Shown here: positions 10,104-19,129 of the stretch, piece after piece
Layout: every line of letters begins with the position of its first letter
How positions within the stretch are numbered: the first letter of the stretch is position 1
Source of the DNA: Cerina sp048266425
Lineage (GTDB): Bacteria > Bacteroidota > Bacteroidia > Flavobacteriales > Flavobacteriaceae
Length of the DNA: 64,000 nt
Direction: 5' to 3'
NCBI GenBank assembly: GCA_048266425.1
Contig: JBLWZN010000007.1
Location: 45,255-109,254 of the forward strand
Notes under the pieces: generated by a model
The model's database searches: none
What the model saw: the letters and a program-made list of their open reading frames with translations, nothing else
What the model was told of the DNA's origin: nothing
Made by a program: the position numbers and the translations under genes

Positions 10104-11006
10104 ATGAAGGAATATACCATCACCGTTGTACCTACCAACCGTCCTACCATACTCAAATTTGAGACCAACCAATTTATAACCAAGAACAACAACTTTGAGT
10201 TTAAAAATGTAGACGAGACCAAAACATCCCCCTTGGCCAGACAACTGTTCTATCTGCCTTTTGTAAAGACCGTTTATATTTCGAGCAATTTTATAGCCAT
10301 TGAACGATTTGACATCATAGAATGGGACGATGTTAAGGATGAAGTGGCCCAACAATTGGTAGAATATCTAAACGCTGGGGAACCCATCGTTTTGGAGGAT
10401 GAAAACACCAAAAACGCAGCGGTCACCGTTTATGCAGAGGTAACCCCCAACCCTTTTGTAATGAAATTTTTGGCCAACAAAAAGCTCGTGCTCACTACCT
10501 ATGAATTCAAAAGCGCAGAAGAGGCCCAAGATTCCGAACTGGCAAAAGAACTTTTTCAATTGCCGTACGTTAAAGAGGTCTTTTTAGATGAGAATTACGT
10601 TTCGGTACGTAAATATGCCACGGCCGATTGGGACGTGGTCACCATGGAACTCCGGGAATTGATTCGAAATTACATAGCCAGTGGAAAAGACGTCGTTACT
10701 TCGGAAAGCGTCCCAACTCGAAACACCCAACAACAACAAAAACAACAGGAAAGGGACGACCTGGACGATATCTCCAAGCAAATCATAAATATTTTGGAAG
10801 AATACGTTAAACCGGCCGTAGCCAACGATGGAGGCAATATTGTCTTCGAGTCCTATGATCGGGACAACAAGAAGGTCAATGTCATCTTGCAAGGTGCTTG
10901 CAGTGGTTGCCCGTCCTCTATCTATACCCTGAAAAACGGAATAGAGAACATTTTGAAAAACATGATGGGCGATAAGGTACACGAAGTGGTTGCCGTAAAC
11001 GGGTAA
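10104..11006 (+). CDS. NifU/Nfu-family Fe-S cluster scaffold with two Nfu N-terminal domains
   Basis: A 300-residue cytoplasmic protein. Two related Nfu N-terminal-type domains occur in tandem (about residues 1-85 and 105-190); both carry the pattern 'TPNPFVMKF' or its relative, then 'SPLA/SELA...LF.LPFVK.V'. A Gln-rich linker (about 208-218) leads to the NifU C-terminal domain (about 222-300) with the cluster-binding CxxC pair, Cys266 and Cys269, in 'GACSGCPSS'. Nfu proteins bind [4Fe-4S] clusters and pass them to apo-enzymes. The duplicated N-terminal domain is typical of Bacteroidota. A TATTTTTG box at 10080-10087 lies 16 bases before the ATG and is a possible -7 element. No suf genes are adjacent. 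Confidence 0.92.
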   Translation: MKEYTITVVPTNRPTILKFETNQFITKNNNFEFKNVDETKTSPLARQLFYLPFVKTVYISSNFIAIERFDIIEWDDVKDEVAQQLVEYLNAGEPIVLEDENTKNAAVTVYAEVTPNPFVMKFLANKKLVLTTYEFKSAEEAQDSELAKELFQLPYVKEVFLDENYVSVRKYATADWDVVTMELRELIRNYIASGKDVVTSESVPTRNTQQQQKQQERDDLDDISKQIINILEEYVKPAVANDGGNIVFESYDRDNKKVNVILQGACSGCPSSIYTLKNGIENILKNMMGDKVHEVVAVNG

Positions 11007-11013
11007 AAAAGCT

Positions 11014-11064
11014 CAAGTGTCAAATTCAAACCCAAGTACAAGTATCAGGTTCAAACACAAGTAC
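11014..11064. repeat. Two imperfect ~25-bp tandem copies in the spacer after nfu
   Basis: The two copies (starting CAAGTGTCAAATTCAAAC and CAAGTATCAGGTTCAAAC, each ending CAAGTAC) follow one another with a period of 25 bases. Similar words recur in other spacers of this window (see findings). No coding potential seen. Confidence 0.7.
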
Positions 11065-11219
11065 CATTATCTGACTCTGTACTCTTCGCATATAGCTATA
11101 GACTACCCGAGGTTTGGGCATGGCGCAAGGAAAACTACATATCTTTAAATTCACCTCCAAATTTTATGGATTGCGTTTTTAATTTGTTAACTTTAACAGA
11201 ATCCTAAAAACATAGTATT

Positions 11220-11420
11220 ATGGCAGTATTAAAAGTTATAGAAATTTTGGCAAATTCTGATAAAAGTTGGGAGGACGCAGCCAAAAACGCAGTGTCCCAC
11301 GCTTCAAAATCAGTAAAGAATATTCGCTCCATTTATATGCACGAACAGAGCGCTACGGTAAAAAATGGAAAAATAGACAACTACCGGGTAAATGTGAAAA
11401 TCACTTTTGAAGTTGATTGA
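11220..11420 (+). CDS. Dodecin family protein
   Basis: A 66-residue protein matching the dodecin family across its whole length: 'VLKVIEILANSDKSWEDAAKNAV', then 'SVKNIRSIYMHEQSATVKNGKI' and 'YRVNVKITFEVD'. Dodecins form hollow 12-subunit spheres that bind flavins (riboflavin, FMN) or related ligands and buffer free flavin in the cytoplasm. The start ATG at 11220 has no competing upstream start in frame. The gene stands alone and ends in its own terminator at 11,445. Which ligand this copy binds cannot be read from the sequence. Confidence 0.95.
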   Translation: MAVLKVIEILANSDKSWEDAAKNAVSHASKSVKNIRSIYMHEQSATVKNGKIDNYRVNVKITFEVD

Positions 11421-11444
11421 CGCCTTCTATTGCCAATATCTGTT

Positions 11445-11468
11445 AAGTGCCTTTAGGGGCACTTTTTT
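11445..11468 (+). terminator. Rho-independent terminator after dodecin
   Basis: A 7-bp stem (AAGTGCC / GGCACTT) with a 6-base loop, followed by TTTT. It starts 24 bases after the dodecin stop codon. Confidence 0.8.
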
Positions 11469-11547
11469 ATTGTGACCGTTGGACAGCACAAAAATCTCCC
11501 TTATATTTAGGTTTAACACAAAAATAACATCTAGGATTTACCAATTT

Positions 11548-11578
11548 TTGCACGAGCCGGTGAATTTTAGTTGTTTTG
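11548..11578 (+). promoter_or_regulatory. Candidate promoter of the mscS gene
   Basis: TTG at 11548-11550 and TTGTTTTG at 11571-11578, separated by 20 bases, resemble the Bacteroidota -33/-7 pair (TTG - about 20 - TAnnTTTG) with one mismatch in the -7 box. The ATG follows 27 bases later. Confidence 0.45.
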
Positions 11579-11605
11579 TAAAGAATAGACAAAAGCGAAA
11601 TAGAT

Positions 11606-12436
11606 ATGGAAATAGTAGACAACTCAAAGGAATATTTGGAAAAAGCAATGTTAATGGCCTGGGAACTGCTTCCCAGTCTAATTTCGGCAGCCCTTATACT
11701 TATTATTGGGCTATGGATCGTTAGGGTCATTAACAGATTGGTAAGGAAATTTTTCGAAAAGAAGGATTACGACCTAGCGTTGGAGAGTTTCTTGCAAAGT
11801 TTTATAAACATTGCCCTAAAGGTGGTCTTATTTATACTGGTGATCACCCAATTGGGCGTACAATCCTCTTCCCTGATCGCTATCGTTGCTTCCGCCGGTT
11901 TGGCCGTGGGTTTGGCTTTGCAGGGATCCTTGGCCAATTTTGCAGGCGGGGTACTTATCCTGTTATTTAAACCTTTTAAAATCGGGGATTTTATTTCTGC
12001 CCAAGGAGTGGATGGCACGGTTAAGGAAATCACGATCTTTACGACCAAGATCAGTACCTTTGGAAATCAGATCGCCATAATTCCCAACGGGCAATTGTCC
12101 AATAACAATATCATCAACTACAATGCCCAAGATACCCGACGGGATAAGATAGACGTCGGTATCGGTTACGATTCCAATATCAAGAAAGCGAAGGAAATCC
12201 TGTTGCAGATTTGTTCCGAAAATGATAACATTCTTAAAGAACCTGCACCCGAGGTCTACGTTGGGGAACTAGGGGCGAGCTCCGTAAACCTGACGCTCAG
12301 ATTTTGGGCCAAGAACGAAAATTTTTGGGCAGCCCATTTTCATGTTTTGGAAGAACTAAAATATCGATTTGACGCAGCAAATATTGAGATTCCCTTTCCA
12401 CAAACGGTAATGCATACTTTGCCAGCTAAGAGTTGA
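11606..12436 (+). CDS. MscS-family small-conductance mechanosensitive channel
   Basis: A 276-residue inner-membrane protein close to the length of E. coli MscS. Three membrane helices lie at about residues 20-40, 60-85 and 90-115. The third is the pore helix 'AIVASAGLAVGLALQGSLAN', with the Gly/Ala packing pattern of MscS, and it leads into 'FAGGVLILLFKPFKIGDFI', the start of the cytoplasmic beta domain. The C-terminal alpha/beta cage runs to the end. Such channels open under membrane tension and release solutes in hypo-osmotic shock. It is a single gene with its own candidate promoter. Confidence 0.93.
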   Translation: MEIVDNSKEYLEKAMLMAWELLPSLISAALILIIGLWIVRVINRLVRKFFEKKDYDLALESFLQSFINIALKVVLFILVITQLGVQSSSLIAIVASAGLAVGLALQGSLANFAGGVLILLFKPFKIGDFISAQGVDGTVKEITIFTTKISTFGNQIAIIPNGQLSNNNIINYNAQDTRRDKIDVGIGYDSNIKKAKEILLQICSENDNILKEPAPEVYVGELGASSVNLTLRFWAKNENFWAAHFHVLEELKYRFDAANIEIPFPQTVMHTLPAKS

Positions 12437-13037
12437 TGAATTGTGGTTGATGGTTGATGGAAAATACGAAACTGGAAAGAGGTTAACAGTTTACAGTTGC
12501 AGTTGGCAGATTTGTTCAAGGTTGATGGTTAAAATCACTGCTGCCCTTTAAAAAGACAAAAGACCGCTGTGCTAAAAGATAAAGGACGTAGGACTTTCCC
12601 AACCCCTTGAGGCAAATTATGTTGCAAATGTCCAAAAGTGCACATTTTAATTTTTCCATCAAACAGGAAATATTAAACTGAAATCGACACGATGCTAAAA
12701 TCGGCCCAGTACATTTAAAATATGATTGTCCGGCAAAATACCCAAGCGCCTAAAAATGTGATTATCCCGCGACATCGAGCCTTTCGACTTCGCTCAAGGT
12801 AAACTAAAGTCGAGATGCATTTGCCTGTGCTTCAACTGCCTGCCCGACTTGTCATTCAGGCGGGCCTGCCCGACTTGTCATTCAGGCGGGCCTGCCCGAC
12901 TCGTCATTCAGGCGGGCGCTCAGCATGACAAAAGTGAAATTTAGGTGCTCAAACAGACAAGCATAAAACATAAAGCATAAACTTATAAACTTATTCCGAA
13001 CTTGATACTTGAGCTTGGGTTTGCGCTTAAGTTTCCC
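12437..13037. other. Non-coding spacer rich in short degenerate repeats
   Basis: No gene is seen in these 601 bases. The first part has repeated words (GTTGATGGTTGATGG, ACAGTTTACAGTTGCAGTTGGCAG). At 12,774-12,816 there is an imperfect inverted pair, CATCGAG...TTCGACTT against AAAGTCGAGATG. Three tandem 26-bp units lie at 12,839-12,916, and CATAAA-type words at 12,962-12,990. Confidence 0.7.
12839..12916. repeat. Three tandem 26-bp REP-like units
   Basis: Units at 12839-12864, 12865-12890 and 12891-12916 are identical apart from one base (ACTTG versus ACTCG). Each begins CCTGCCCGA and ends TTCAGGCGGG; the ends are near-complementary (CCCGcC...), so each unit can fold. They are directly abutting, with no spacers. 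Confidence 0.9.
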
Positions 13038-13712
13038 CTACTTTCGCTTTCCCTGTAAGATAAAATCCTTTAGATAATAAGGTTCAAAATAGGCTACATC
13101 CTCAAAATCTTTCCCCTTATATTTTAATTGTGAAAGTTGCGCCATTTCCCTTGCTGAAGGTACGGTAGCAGTGTCAAATTCAAAATTGGGATAAGATAAT
13201 ATTCCCTTGCATTTATCGGCACCACTTCCCATTACAAGAACTCTTCCCTTCCCAGAGAATTCACTAAAGGAATTTTCCGCTATAATTTCGGCCTTGGTTT
13301 CCCGAAGCGTATTAAAATCCGCATCGAAAACTGCCGAATAGACTTCCATACGCCGGGCATCCAGTACCGGGATAATAAAATTAAAGCTTGTTTTTTTTTT
13401 CTGATGGGCCATGCTTTCCAATGTAGAAACGGAAATCAGTGGTACATCTAGGGAAAAACAAAGTCCCTTGGCTGCCGACACCCCAATCCGAAGTCCGGTG
13501 TAGGAGCCCGGGCCCTTGCTCACTGCAACGGCGTCCAAGTCTGAAAAAGCCAAGGAAGCCCTATTCAAGGTCTCTTTAATAAAATTGTGCAATTCCTCGG
13601 CATGTGAATAGTTGGAGCTGTCGTGCTCCCTTAGGCCAAGGAGTTCGCCGTCCCTTGAAATACTTACGGAGCAATTTGTGGTTGCCGTCTCTATATTAAG
13701 GATTAAAGCCAT
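13038..13712 (-). CDS. tsaB: tRNA threonylcarbamoyladenosine biosynthesis protein TsaB
   Basis: A 224-residue member of the ASKHA fold family, shorter than TsaD and without its metal-binding site. Family hallmarks are the N-terminal 'LNIETATTNCSVSISRDGELL', then 'AVSKGPGSYTGLRIGVSAAKGL', and the central 'IPVLDARRMEVYSAVF'. TsaB pairs with TsaD and TsaE to make the t6A modification at position 37 of ANN-decoding tRNAs. On the minus strand a TATCTTTG box (13,720-13,727) ends only 7 bases before the ATG, so the transcript may be leaderless, or the box may be chance. The efflux operon lies upstream, ending in its own terminator. Confidence 0.95.
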   Translation of the reverse strand: MALILNIETATTNCSVSISRDGELLGLREHDSSNYSHAEELHNFIKETLNRASLAFSDLDAVAVSKGPGSYTGLRIGVSAAKGLCFSLDVPLISVSTLESMAHQKKKTSFNFIIPVLDARRMEVYSAVFDADFNTLRETKAEIIAENSFSEFSGKGRVLVMGSGADKCKGILSYPNFEFDTATVPSAREMAQLSQLKYKGKDFEDVAYFEPYYLKDFILQGKRK

Positions 13713-13799
13713 AAGAGCGCAAAGATAAGATAATGGGGTATAAAACTGAGTTGGACTTACCTGCTTTTCTGAATAGCGTAGAATTTTTGGCCAATAAAA

Positions 13800-13830
13800 G
13801 CCCCCAAATATTTTTTAACCTTTGGGGGGC
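13800..13830 (-). terminator. Terminator downstream of the tolC-like gene
   Basis: GCCCCCAAA at 13800-13808 pairs with TTTGGGGGGC at 13821-13830 (one extra G). On the minus strand the stem is followed by CTTTTATT. It lies 45 bases past the tolC-like stop codon. Confidence 0.65.
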
Positions 13831-13874
13831 ATCGGTATCTTTAACAAGCAAAAAATGTAACCAAACGTGTTAGA

Positions 13875-15215
13875 TCAATTCAGCACGATCGGTATCCCAA
13901 AATAATATTCCAACACCTTGAGCCTAAATATGTAGTTGTATTTGGCACTGATTACCTGTGCTTCGGCATCGTCCACCCGGGATTGCGCCTGACTGTAATC
14001 GAAGGCGTTCATAAGGCCCGCATCGTACTTTTCCTTGGAATAGTCATAGGCCAAGCGCCGTGCCTCCAATGTCTTTTGGGCAGCCTCATAAGCCTTGGAA
14101 TAGCTTTTTACGTCTACATAGGCTTGGTTGACGTTGGTCTCCAGCGTTAATTTATCCTGTTGCAATTGCAGTTCGGCCTTTTTAACAGAAATTTCCGAGC
14201 GCTGCACATTGTTTCTTATGCTAAACCCATTAAAAACCGGAATATTCAGTTGGGCCCCAAAAGACATTCCATCATTGAGCCATAACTGATCCCTGAACCC
14301 GATCAGATCCCCGGTCAATGGGTCATAATTTTGATTGGAATATCGGGTATTGTAATTTATGAATGCCGAAAGCGTGGGATAATAGGCCCCCTTAGCAATT
14401 TCGAGATCCTTATTGGCCAAGTCCACATTGGTCTTTGAAAATTTGATGTCGTCCCTAAAAGTCAATGCCTTTTCATATATGTCCTTGGAGGTATTGTTCA
14501 GGATATCGGAAGGGGGAACTTCAAATTGTTCATCTGAAATATCGAAATTTTCATAATCGGTAATCTGCAGCATCTGGGCCAAGTTGATACGGGAGATCAG
14601 CACCATGTTTTCTGCGTTAACGATCTGTTGCTCCAAATTGGCCGCCGTTGCCTCGATTTCCAATTGATCTCCCTTGGGAACCGATCCTGCGGCTACAAGG
14701 TCCTTGGTCCGGCTTAAATCCTGAAGGGTGCCCGCATATTGTGCCTGGTATACCTTTAGGCTCTCCTTATTGGAAAGAATTTGCAAGTAGGCATTCGCCA
14801 CGTTCAGACCAATATCTTCCCTCAGATTGTCCAAACGGTACTGGTTTGCAATGGCGTTCATTTTCGCCCGGTTTAGGCGATGCACGTTCCTAAGCCCATC
14901 AAAAAGTGTAAGGCGGGACGTTGCATTCCCGGTTACGGAAAAAATAGTGCCCGTTATATATGTATTGGTCGTGGGGTCTGTAATAAGACCTCTGTTTCCC
15001 GAGGCACTCGTGGTGAGGTTAAAATCGGGCAACATGGCGCCAAGGGCGTCGGACTTGTCGATTTTTGCATTTTCTAGATCCAATTCATATTGCTCAATGG
15101 TCAGGTTGTTTTCCATGGCGTAATTTACACACTCTTCCAGGGTCCATTTTTTCTGTTGTGCCATGGCACTTGTAATGGAAATAAGTAACAATATGATCGT
15201 TGTTGGTAGTTTCAT
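13875..15215 (-). CDS. TolC-family outer-membrane efflux protein
   Basis: A 446-residue outer-membrane factor with signal peptide (LPTTIILLLISITSAMAQ) and the opening 'WTLEECVNYAMENNLTIEQ' typical of the family. Two internally related halves of long coiled-coil helices follow (visible in 'ANAYLQILSNKESLKVYQAQY' and 'QAYVDVKSYSKAYEAAQKTLEARR'). Proteins of this family form trimeric channels across outer membrane and periplasm. It is the last gene of a minus-strand operon with a periplasmic adaptor, two MacB-type permeases and an ATPase, so it very probably is the exit duct of that tripartite ABC exporter. The exported substrate is unknown. Confidence 0.93.
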   Translation of the reverse strand: MKLPTTIILLLISITSAMAQQKKWTLEECVNYAMENNLTIEQYELDLENAKIDKSDALGAMLPDFNLTTSASGNRGLITDPTTNTYITGTIFSVTGNATSRLTLFDGLRNVHRLNRAKMNAIANQYRLDNLREDIGLNVANAYLQILSNKESLKVYQAQYAGTLQDLSRTKDLVAAGSVPKGDQLEIEATAANLEQQIVNAENMVLISRINLAQMLQITDYENFDISDEQFEVPPSDILNNTSKDIYEKALTFRDDIKFSKTNVDLANKDLEIAKGAYYPTLSAFINYNTRYSNQNYDPLTGDLIGFRDQLWLNDGMSFGAQLNIPVFNGFSIRNNVQRSEISVKKAELQLQQDKLTLETNVNQAYVDVKSYSKAYEAAQKTLEARRLAYDYSKEKYDAGLMNAFDYSQAQSRVDDAEAQVISAKYNYIFRLKVLEYYFGIPIVLN

Positions 15216-15251
15216 TCGTAATACGATTTGTTTACTATTAATTATGTCCGA

Positions 15252-16379
15252 TTAAGCCTTCTTGTCCTCTTCCTCGCCTTTCTTGATAGGTTCGGTCTTG
15301 TTCCATACCTTCACCTTGTCGTCCTTGGTAAGACCGGAAACAATCTCTACATTAATACCGTCGGATATACCTGTTTCAACATCCTTGCGCTCAAATTTTT
15401 GTTCACCGGTCTCCACTTCCACAAAGGGTTTGTCCGTTTTGGTATCGAATTGCAAAAGAGCCTCGGGGATTACCAGCACGCTATCCTTTTTTTCGAGCAC
15501 CAAGGAGGCGTTGGCACTATAGCCGGCACGGACCATAAAATCATCCTTTACATCGACGTCTCCTTCGATCTTAAACTGGACCGCTCCGGATTCCTCGACC
15601 CCCTTGGGAGCGATAAATCTCAATTTTGCGTCCAAGGTCTTCCCTTGAACGGCTCCCAGGCTTATGGTCAACGGCATGCCCACTTTTAGCTTGCCTACTT
15701 CCCCTTCGTCTACCTTGCCCTCGAATATCATCTTGCTAAGATCGGCGATGGTTGCAATGGTGGTTCCATCGTTAAAGTTGTTGCTCTGGATTACCTGGTC
15801 CCCTTCTTTGACCGGAATTTCCAATATGGTCCCGGAAACGGTAGCCCGTACGTTGGTGTTTGCAGTTGAGGAACCTCCCGAGGAGCCATCCCTGATAATC
15901 TGATAATCGGACTGGGCATTCTTCAATTCCTGCTTGGCCTGGTCATATTGCAACTTTATATTGTTGAAATCCTGATCGGCGATGACCCCTTTTTCGAACA
16001 GCCCCTTATTTCTATCGTACTCTATCTTTACATTGTTGAGGGCCAACTCGGCGTTCCTTACCCTTCCCCTGGACTGGTTCAAGGCTTGTTCATTGGGGAC
16101 AACCTTGATGGTCGCGATCAATTCACCGGCCTGGACCTTAACGCCCTCTTCCAGGTAGATCTTGTCGATAATCCCCGAAATCTGGGGCTTGATCTCCACT
16201 TCATCCTGGGGTATTACTTTTCCAGTTGCCACGGACTTCTTTTCGATATTGCTTATAAATGGGTTTTTTGTATCGTATTGGATGGCAGATTTGCTGTTGG
16301 ACTTCACAAAAAAGGCGGCCGCCCAAAGGGCCCCGAGGACCAAGATTCCTATACCTACGTATTTTAGGACTTTTTTCAT
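15252..16379 (-). CDS. Periplasmic adaptor subunit (HlyD/MacA type) of an efflux pump
   Basis: A 375-residue membrane-fusion protein. One N-terminal membrane anchor (about residues 5-25, 'YVGIGILVLGALWAAAFFV') is followed by a lipoyl-like half motif 'VEIKPQISGIIDKIYLEEGVKV', a coiled-coil hairpin (about 105-165), the second lipoyl half 'VRATVSGTILEIPVKEGDQV', a beta barrel and a membrane-proximal domain. A charged Lys/Glu-rich tail (EEEDKKA) closes it. It would bridge the two permeases to the TolC-like duct encoded 36 bases downstream. A 256-base spacer separates it from the permease gene before it. Confidence 0.93.
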   Translation of the reverse strand: MKKVLKYVGIGILVLGALWAAAFFVKSNSKSAIQYDTKNPFISNIEKKSVATGKVIPQDEVEIKPQISGIIDKIYLEEGVKVQAGELIATIKVVPNEQALNQSRGRVRNAELALNNVKIEYDRNKGLFEKGVIADQDFNNIKLQYDQAKQELKNAQSDYQIIRDGSSGGSSTANTNVRATVSGTILEIPVKEGDQVIQSNNFNDGTTIATIADLSKMIFEGKVDEGEVGKLKVGMPLTISLGAVQGKTLDAKLRFIAPKGVEESGAVQFKIEGDVDVKDDFMVRAGYSANASLVLEKKDSVLVIPEALLQFDTKTDKPFVEVETGEQKFERKDVETGISDGINVEIVSGLTKDDKVKVWNKTEPIKKGEEEDKKA

Positions 16380-16635
16380 TGTTGATGGTGTTTTTGTTTA
16401 TGGTTTGTTGTTATTGTGTTTAGTGTTGGTAAAGTTTATGGTTTATAAGTCTAATGTTTATCAATGGTTGTGTTTACCTAAACTTCGGTTTAAACTTGAG
16501 CTGGATTCTTGAACTTGTACGTCGATCCCTCTCCTGCCAACTGCAACTGCATACTGGCAACTGTTTACTGTCCATATTCTATTCGCTATATTCTTTTTTC
16601 TATTGAGCTTGATTCTTGACTTGAACTTTATTCAA

Positions 16636-17898
16636 TTACTCCTCCCTAAGCGCATCTATGGGTTTTATGCTGACAGCCCGCTGGGCCGGTATCAAGCCTA
16701 TCAAAGTCCCAAGGACCACCATGATCAACAGGGCCCCGATAACGTATGGAATGGGTACCGTTGGATTGGCATAGGGCATATCAATATCCTTTGTTAGATA
16801 ACCAACCAACTTCAATACTGCAGCACCCAAAATAATGCCCATGATTCCGGCCACCATGGTCAAAAAAACGGATTCCAACATTATTAGGGAACGAACCTCC
16901 TTGGGGGTTGCCCCCAAAGCCCTTCTAACGCCCAACTCTTTTGTCCGTTCCTTTACCGATATCAATAAAATATTACCAATGCCGATGACTCCTGCCAAAA
17001 TGGTTGCGATTCCGACCACCAACGACATAAACGTCATGCCCCTGGCAAAGCCCATTATCTTTCCAAACATCTCACCGAGATTAAAGGAACCGAAAGCGCG
17101 CTCATCATTTGGATCTACATGGTGCTCGCTTTTTAAAATAGATTTTACATCGGATTCTGCTTTTACCACGTCGGCATCATCGTAGGCGGCAATGGAGAAG
17201 AAATCCACATTGTTCCCCGTATTGTACAACTTCTTATAGGTAGAAAACGGAACAAAAATATCCCCGTCGCTTTCAAAACCACCTCCAGGTGTGAATTTAT
17301 GGACGCCAATCACTTGAAAATAAATGTTATCTATCCTAACATAGCCCCCAATCGGATTCTCGTCCTTATCAAACAATTCCTTTTGGGTACGTTCCCCAAT
17401 GACACATACCTTACGGGCTTGTTCTATATCCTCATCATTGATAAATCTTCCCCCGTCGTAAATTTTCTTGGTGGAAATCTTGGTATATACCGGATAGTCC
17501 CCATAGATGGCATAACTGCCCGTCTTTTGCCCTCGCACAATATTTGCCTTGCTACCTCCAAATACTCCTTTTGCATTCCTTGGGGCTATATACTGTATGG
17601 CAGGGACCCTGTTTTTTATCGTTTCTGCATCCTGCAGTTTCAGTTGAAGGCTTCGTCCGGTCTTATATCCGTCATAGGGCATACTCGTGCTCATGGCCCA
17701 TACAAACATACTGTTCATGGCAACGCTCTGAAAAGCCTTTTCAAAACCGTTGTCCAGTCCTTTGGCTGAGCCGGCTAGGGCAATATAGATAAAAATCCCC
17801 CAGAGTACCCCTACGATAGTGATTATGGTCCTGGTCTTGTTCTTGCCAATGGAACCAAAAATCTCCTGCCACGTATTGCTGTCAAATAGAAATCTCAT
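16636..17898 (-). CDS. MacB-type ABC transporter permease
   Basis: A 420-residue inner-membrane protein with the MacB/FtsX plan: one N-terminal helix (about 22-42, starting TIITIVGVLWGIFIY), a large periplasmic MacB_PCD domain (about 45-275), then three C-terminal helices in the FtsX domain with 'VKERTKELGVRRALGATPKEVRSLIMLESVFLT'. It ends with the coupling motif 'GLIPAQRAVSIKPIDALREE'. It is paired with a second permease that starts one base upstream of its end (17,900), so the two probably form a heterodimer driven by the ATPase gene. Together with the adaptor and TolC-like protein they make a tripartite exporter, perhaps for small peptides, lipids or antibiotics. Confidence 0.93.
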   Translation of the reverse strand: MRFLFDSNTWQEIFGSIGKNKTRTIITIVGVLWGIFIYIALAGSAKGLDNGFEKAFQSVAMNSMFVWAMSTSMPYDGYKTGRSLQLKLQDAETIKNRVPAIQYIAPRNAKGVFGGSKANIVRGQKTGSYAIYGDYPVYTKISTKKIYDGGRFINDEDIEQARKVCVIGERTQKELFDKDENPIGGYVRIDNIYFQVIGVHKFTPGGGFESDGDIFVPFSTYKKLYNTGNNVDFFSIAAYDDADVVKAESDVKSILKSEHHVDPNDERAFGSFNLGEMFGKIMGFARGMTFMSLVVGIATILAGVIGIGNILLISVKERTKELGVRRALGATPKEVRSLIMLESVFLTMVAGIMGIILGAAVLKLVGYLTKDIDMPYANPTVPIPYVIGALLIMVVLGTLIGLIPAQRAVSIKPIDALREE

Positions 17899-17899
17899 A

Positions 17900-19129
17900 T
17901 TACTCGTCCCTTAATGCCACTATCGGCTTTATGCGTGCTGCCCGTTGGGCAGGAATGTACCCTGCCACCGCACCAAAAATTATCAAAATCACCGTCGCAA
18001 AAATTGCGGTCCCCGTATCGATATAGGGGTCTGTAATAAAATAGTCCTTAAGTTTTTCCCCGAGGGAACTTAAAATCGCTATCCCTATCATCATCCCTAC
18101 AAAACCGGAAATGGTGGTTATAAATATGGATTCCAACAAAATGGTCCCAACTACGGATTTTGGTGTGGCTCCCAAAGCTTTTCGAATACCCAATTCCTTG
18201 GTCCGCTCCTTGACCACAAAGACCATGATATTGCTAATCCCGATGATGCCGGCTATGATGGTCCCAAAGGCCACCATGGCAACGATTATCTGAAGCACAC
18301 CGGCAAACTGCTGGTTCTTTTGAAGCTGATCGGCAATATTCCGGATAAAGATCCCACTCTGATCGGCAGGACTGATATACTTTTTGTTCCTAATAAATTC
18401 ATTCAATCCCTTTTCAAAGGCCATCGCCCCTGCGTAACCGAGCTGCTCCTTAAAGGCTACGATAATCTGCCCGACCTTGTCATTACTTTTTTCCACCAAT
18501 TGAAGCGTGGTATAGGGTACATACAAAGATCTTTCCTCATTGTCCCCACCGTCGTCCTGGTAAACCCCAATGACCATATAGGCGCTTCCCCCTACATCTA
18601 CATATTTGCCCAGTGCGTTCTGGCTTCCAAAAAGATCCTGCTGCACCAACCTTCCAATGACCGCATATTTCGTTTTATTCTTAATATCCTCCTCGTTGAG
18701 GAATCGGCCTTTCATCAAAATAGTTTTTTCGGCAAACTGATGGGATGGAGCGACCCCCAACACGGAATAATTATTGGATTCACTTTCGTATTTAACCAAA
18801 TAATTCCGAACAATTCTTGGGGTGATATACTCTAGAAAAAATGGAAAATTCTTTTTGATATCCTCCAAGTCACTGTTGTCAAACTCGATTTGCCGGTTGG
18901 ATTTATACCCTTTATATGGAATGGTCGTGGTGCCTGGATAAATTCTCAAAATATTGGTGGCATCATTGCCAAAAAAACCGTTAAAAGTATTGACAAGACC
19001 ATTGCCAAAGCCAAATAGCACCACAAAAATAAGGATGCCCAGAGCCACGGTAAACCCCGACAGGAACGTCCGCAGCTTGTTCTTTTGGATCGTCTCAAAA
19101 ATTTCCTTCCAATTGTCCCTGCTAAACAT
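17900..19129 (-). CDS. MacB-type ABC transporter permease (partner)
   Basis: A 409-residue paralogue of the next permease. It shares the N-terminal helix (about 20-40), the periplasmic MacB_PCD domain, the FtsX domain with 'VKERTKELGIRKALGATPKSVVGTILLES', and the closing 'GYIPAQRAARIKPIVALRDE'. Its 5' end overlaps the 3' end of the ATPase gene by 8 bases, and its stop is one base from the start of the second permease, so the three genes are translationally coupled. Keeping two diverged permeases suggests a heterodimeric exporter rather than the homodimer of E. coli MacB. Confidence 0.93.
   Translation of the reverse strand: MFSRDNWKEIFETIQKNKLRTFLSGFTVALGILIFVVLFGFGNGLVNTFNGFFGNDATNILRIYPGTTTIPYKGYKSNRQIEFDNSDLEDIKKNFPFFLEYITPRIVRNYLVKYESESNNYSVLGVAPSHQFAEKTILMKGRFLNEEDIKNKTKYAVIGRLVQQDLFGSQNALGKYVDVGGSAYMVIGVYQDDGGDNEERSLYVPYTTLQLVEKSNDKVGQIIVAFKEQLGYAGAMAFEKGLNEFIRNKKYISPADQSGIFIRNIADQLQKNQQFAGVLQIIVAMVAFGTIIAGIIGISNIMVFVVKERTKELGIRKALGATPKSVVGTILLESIFITTISGFVGMMIGIAILSSLGEKLKDYFITDPYIDTGTAIFATVILIIFGAVAGYIPAQRAARIKPIVALRDE

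Noticed and set aside
9977..10222. Minus-strand frame opposite the start of the nfu gene
   Set aside because: Overlaps the well-supported nfu 5' end and has no recognisable features.
12839..12916. CRISPR array
   Set aside because: The 26-bp units abut directly with no spacers, and there are no cas genes.
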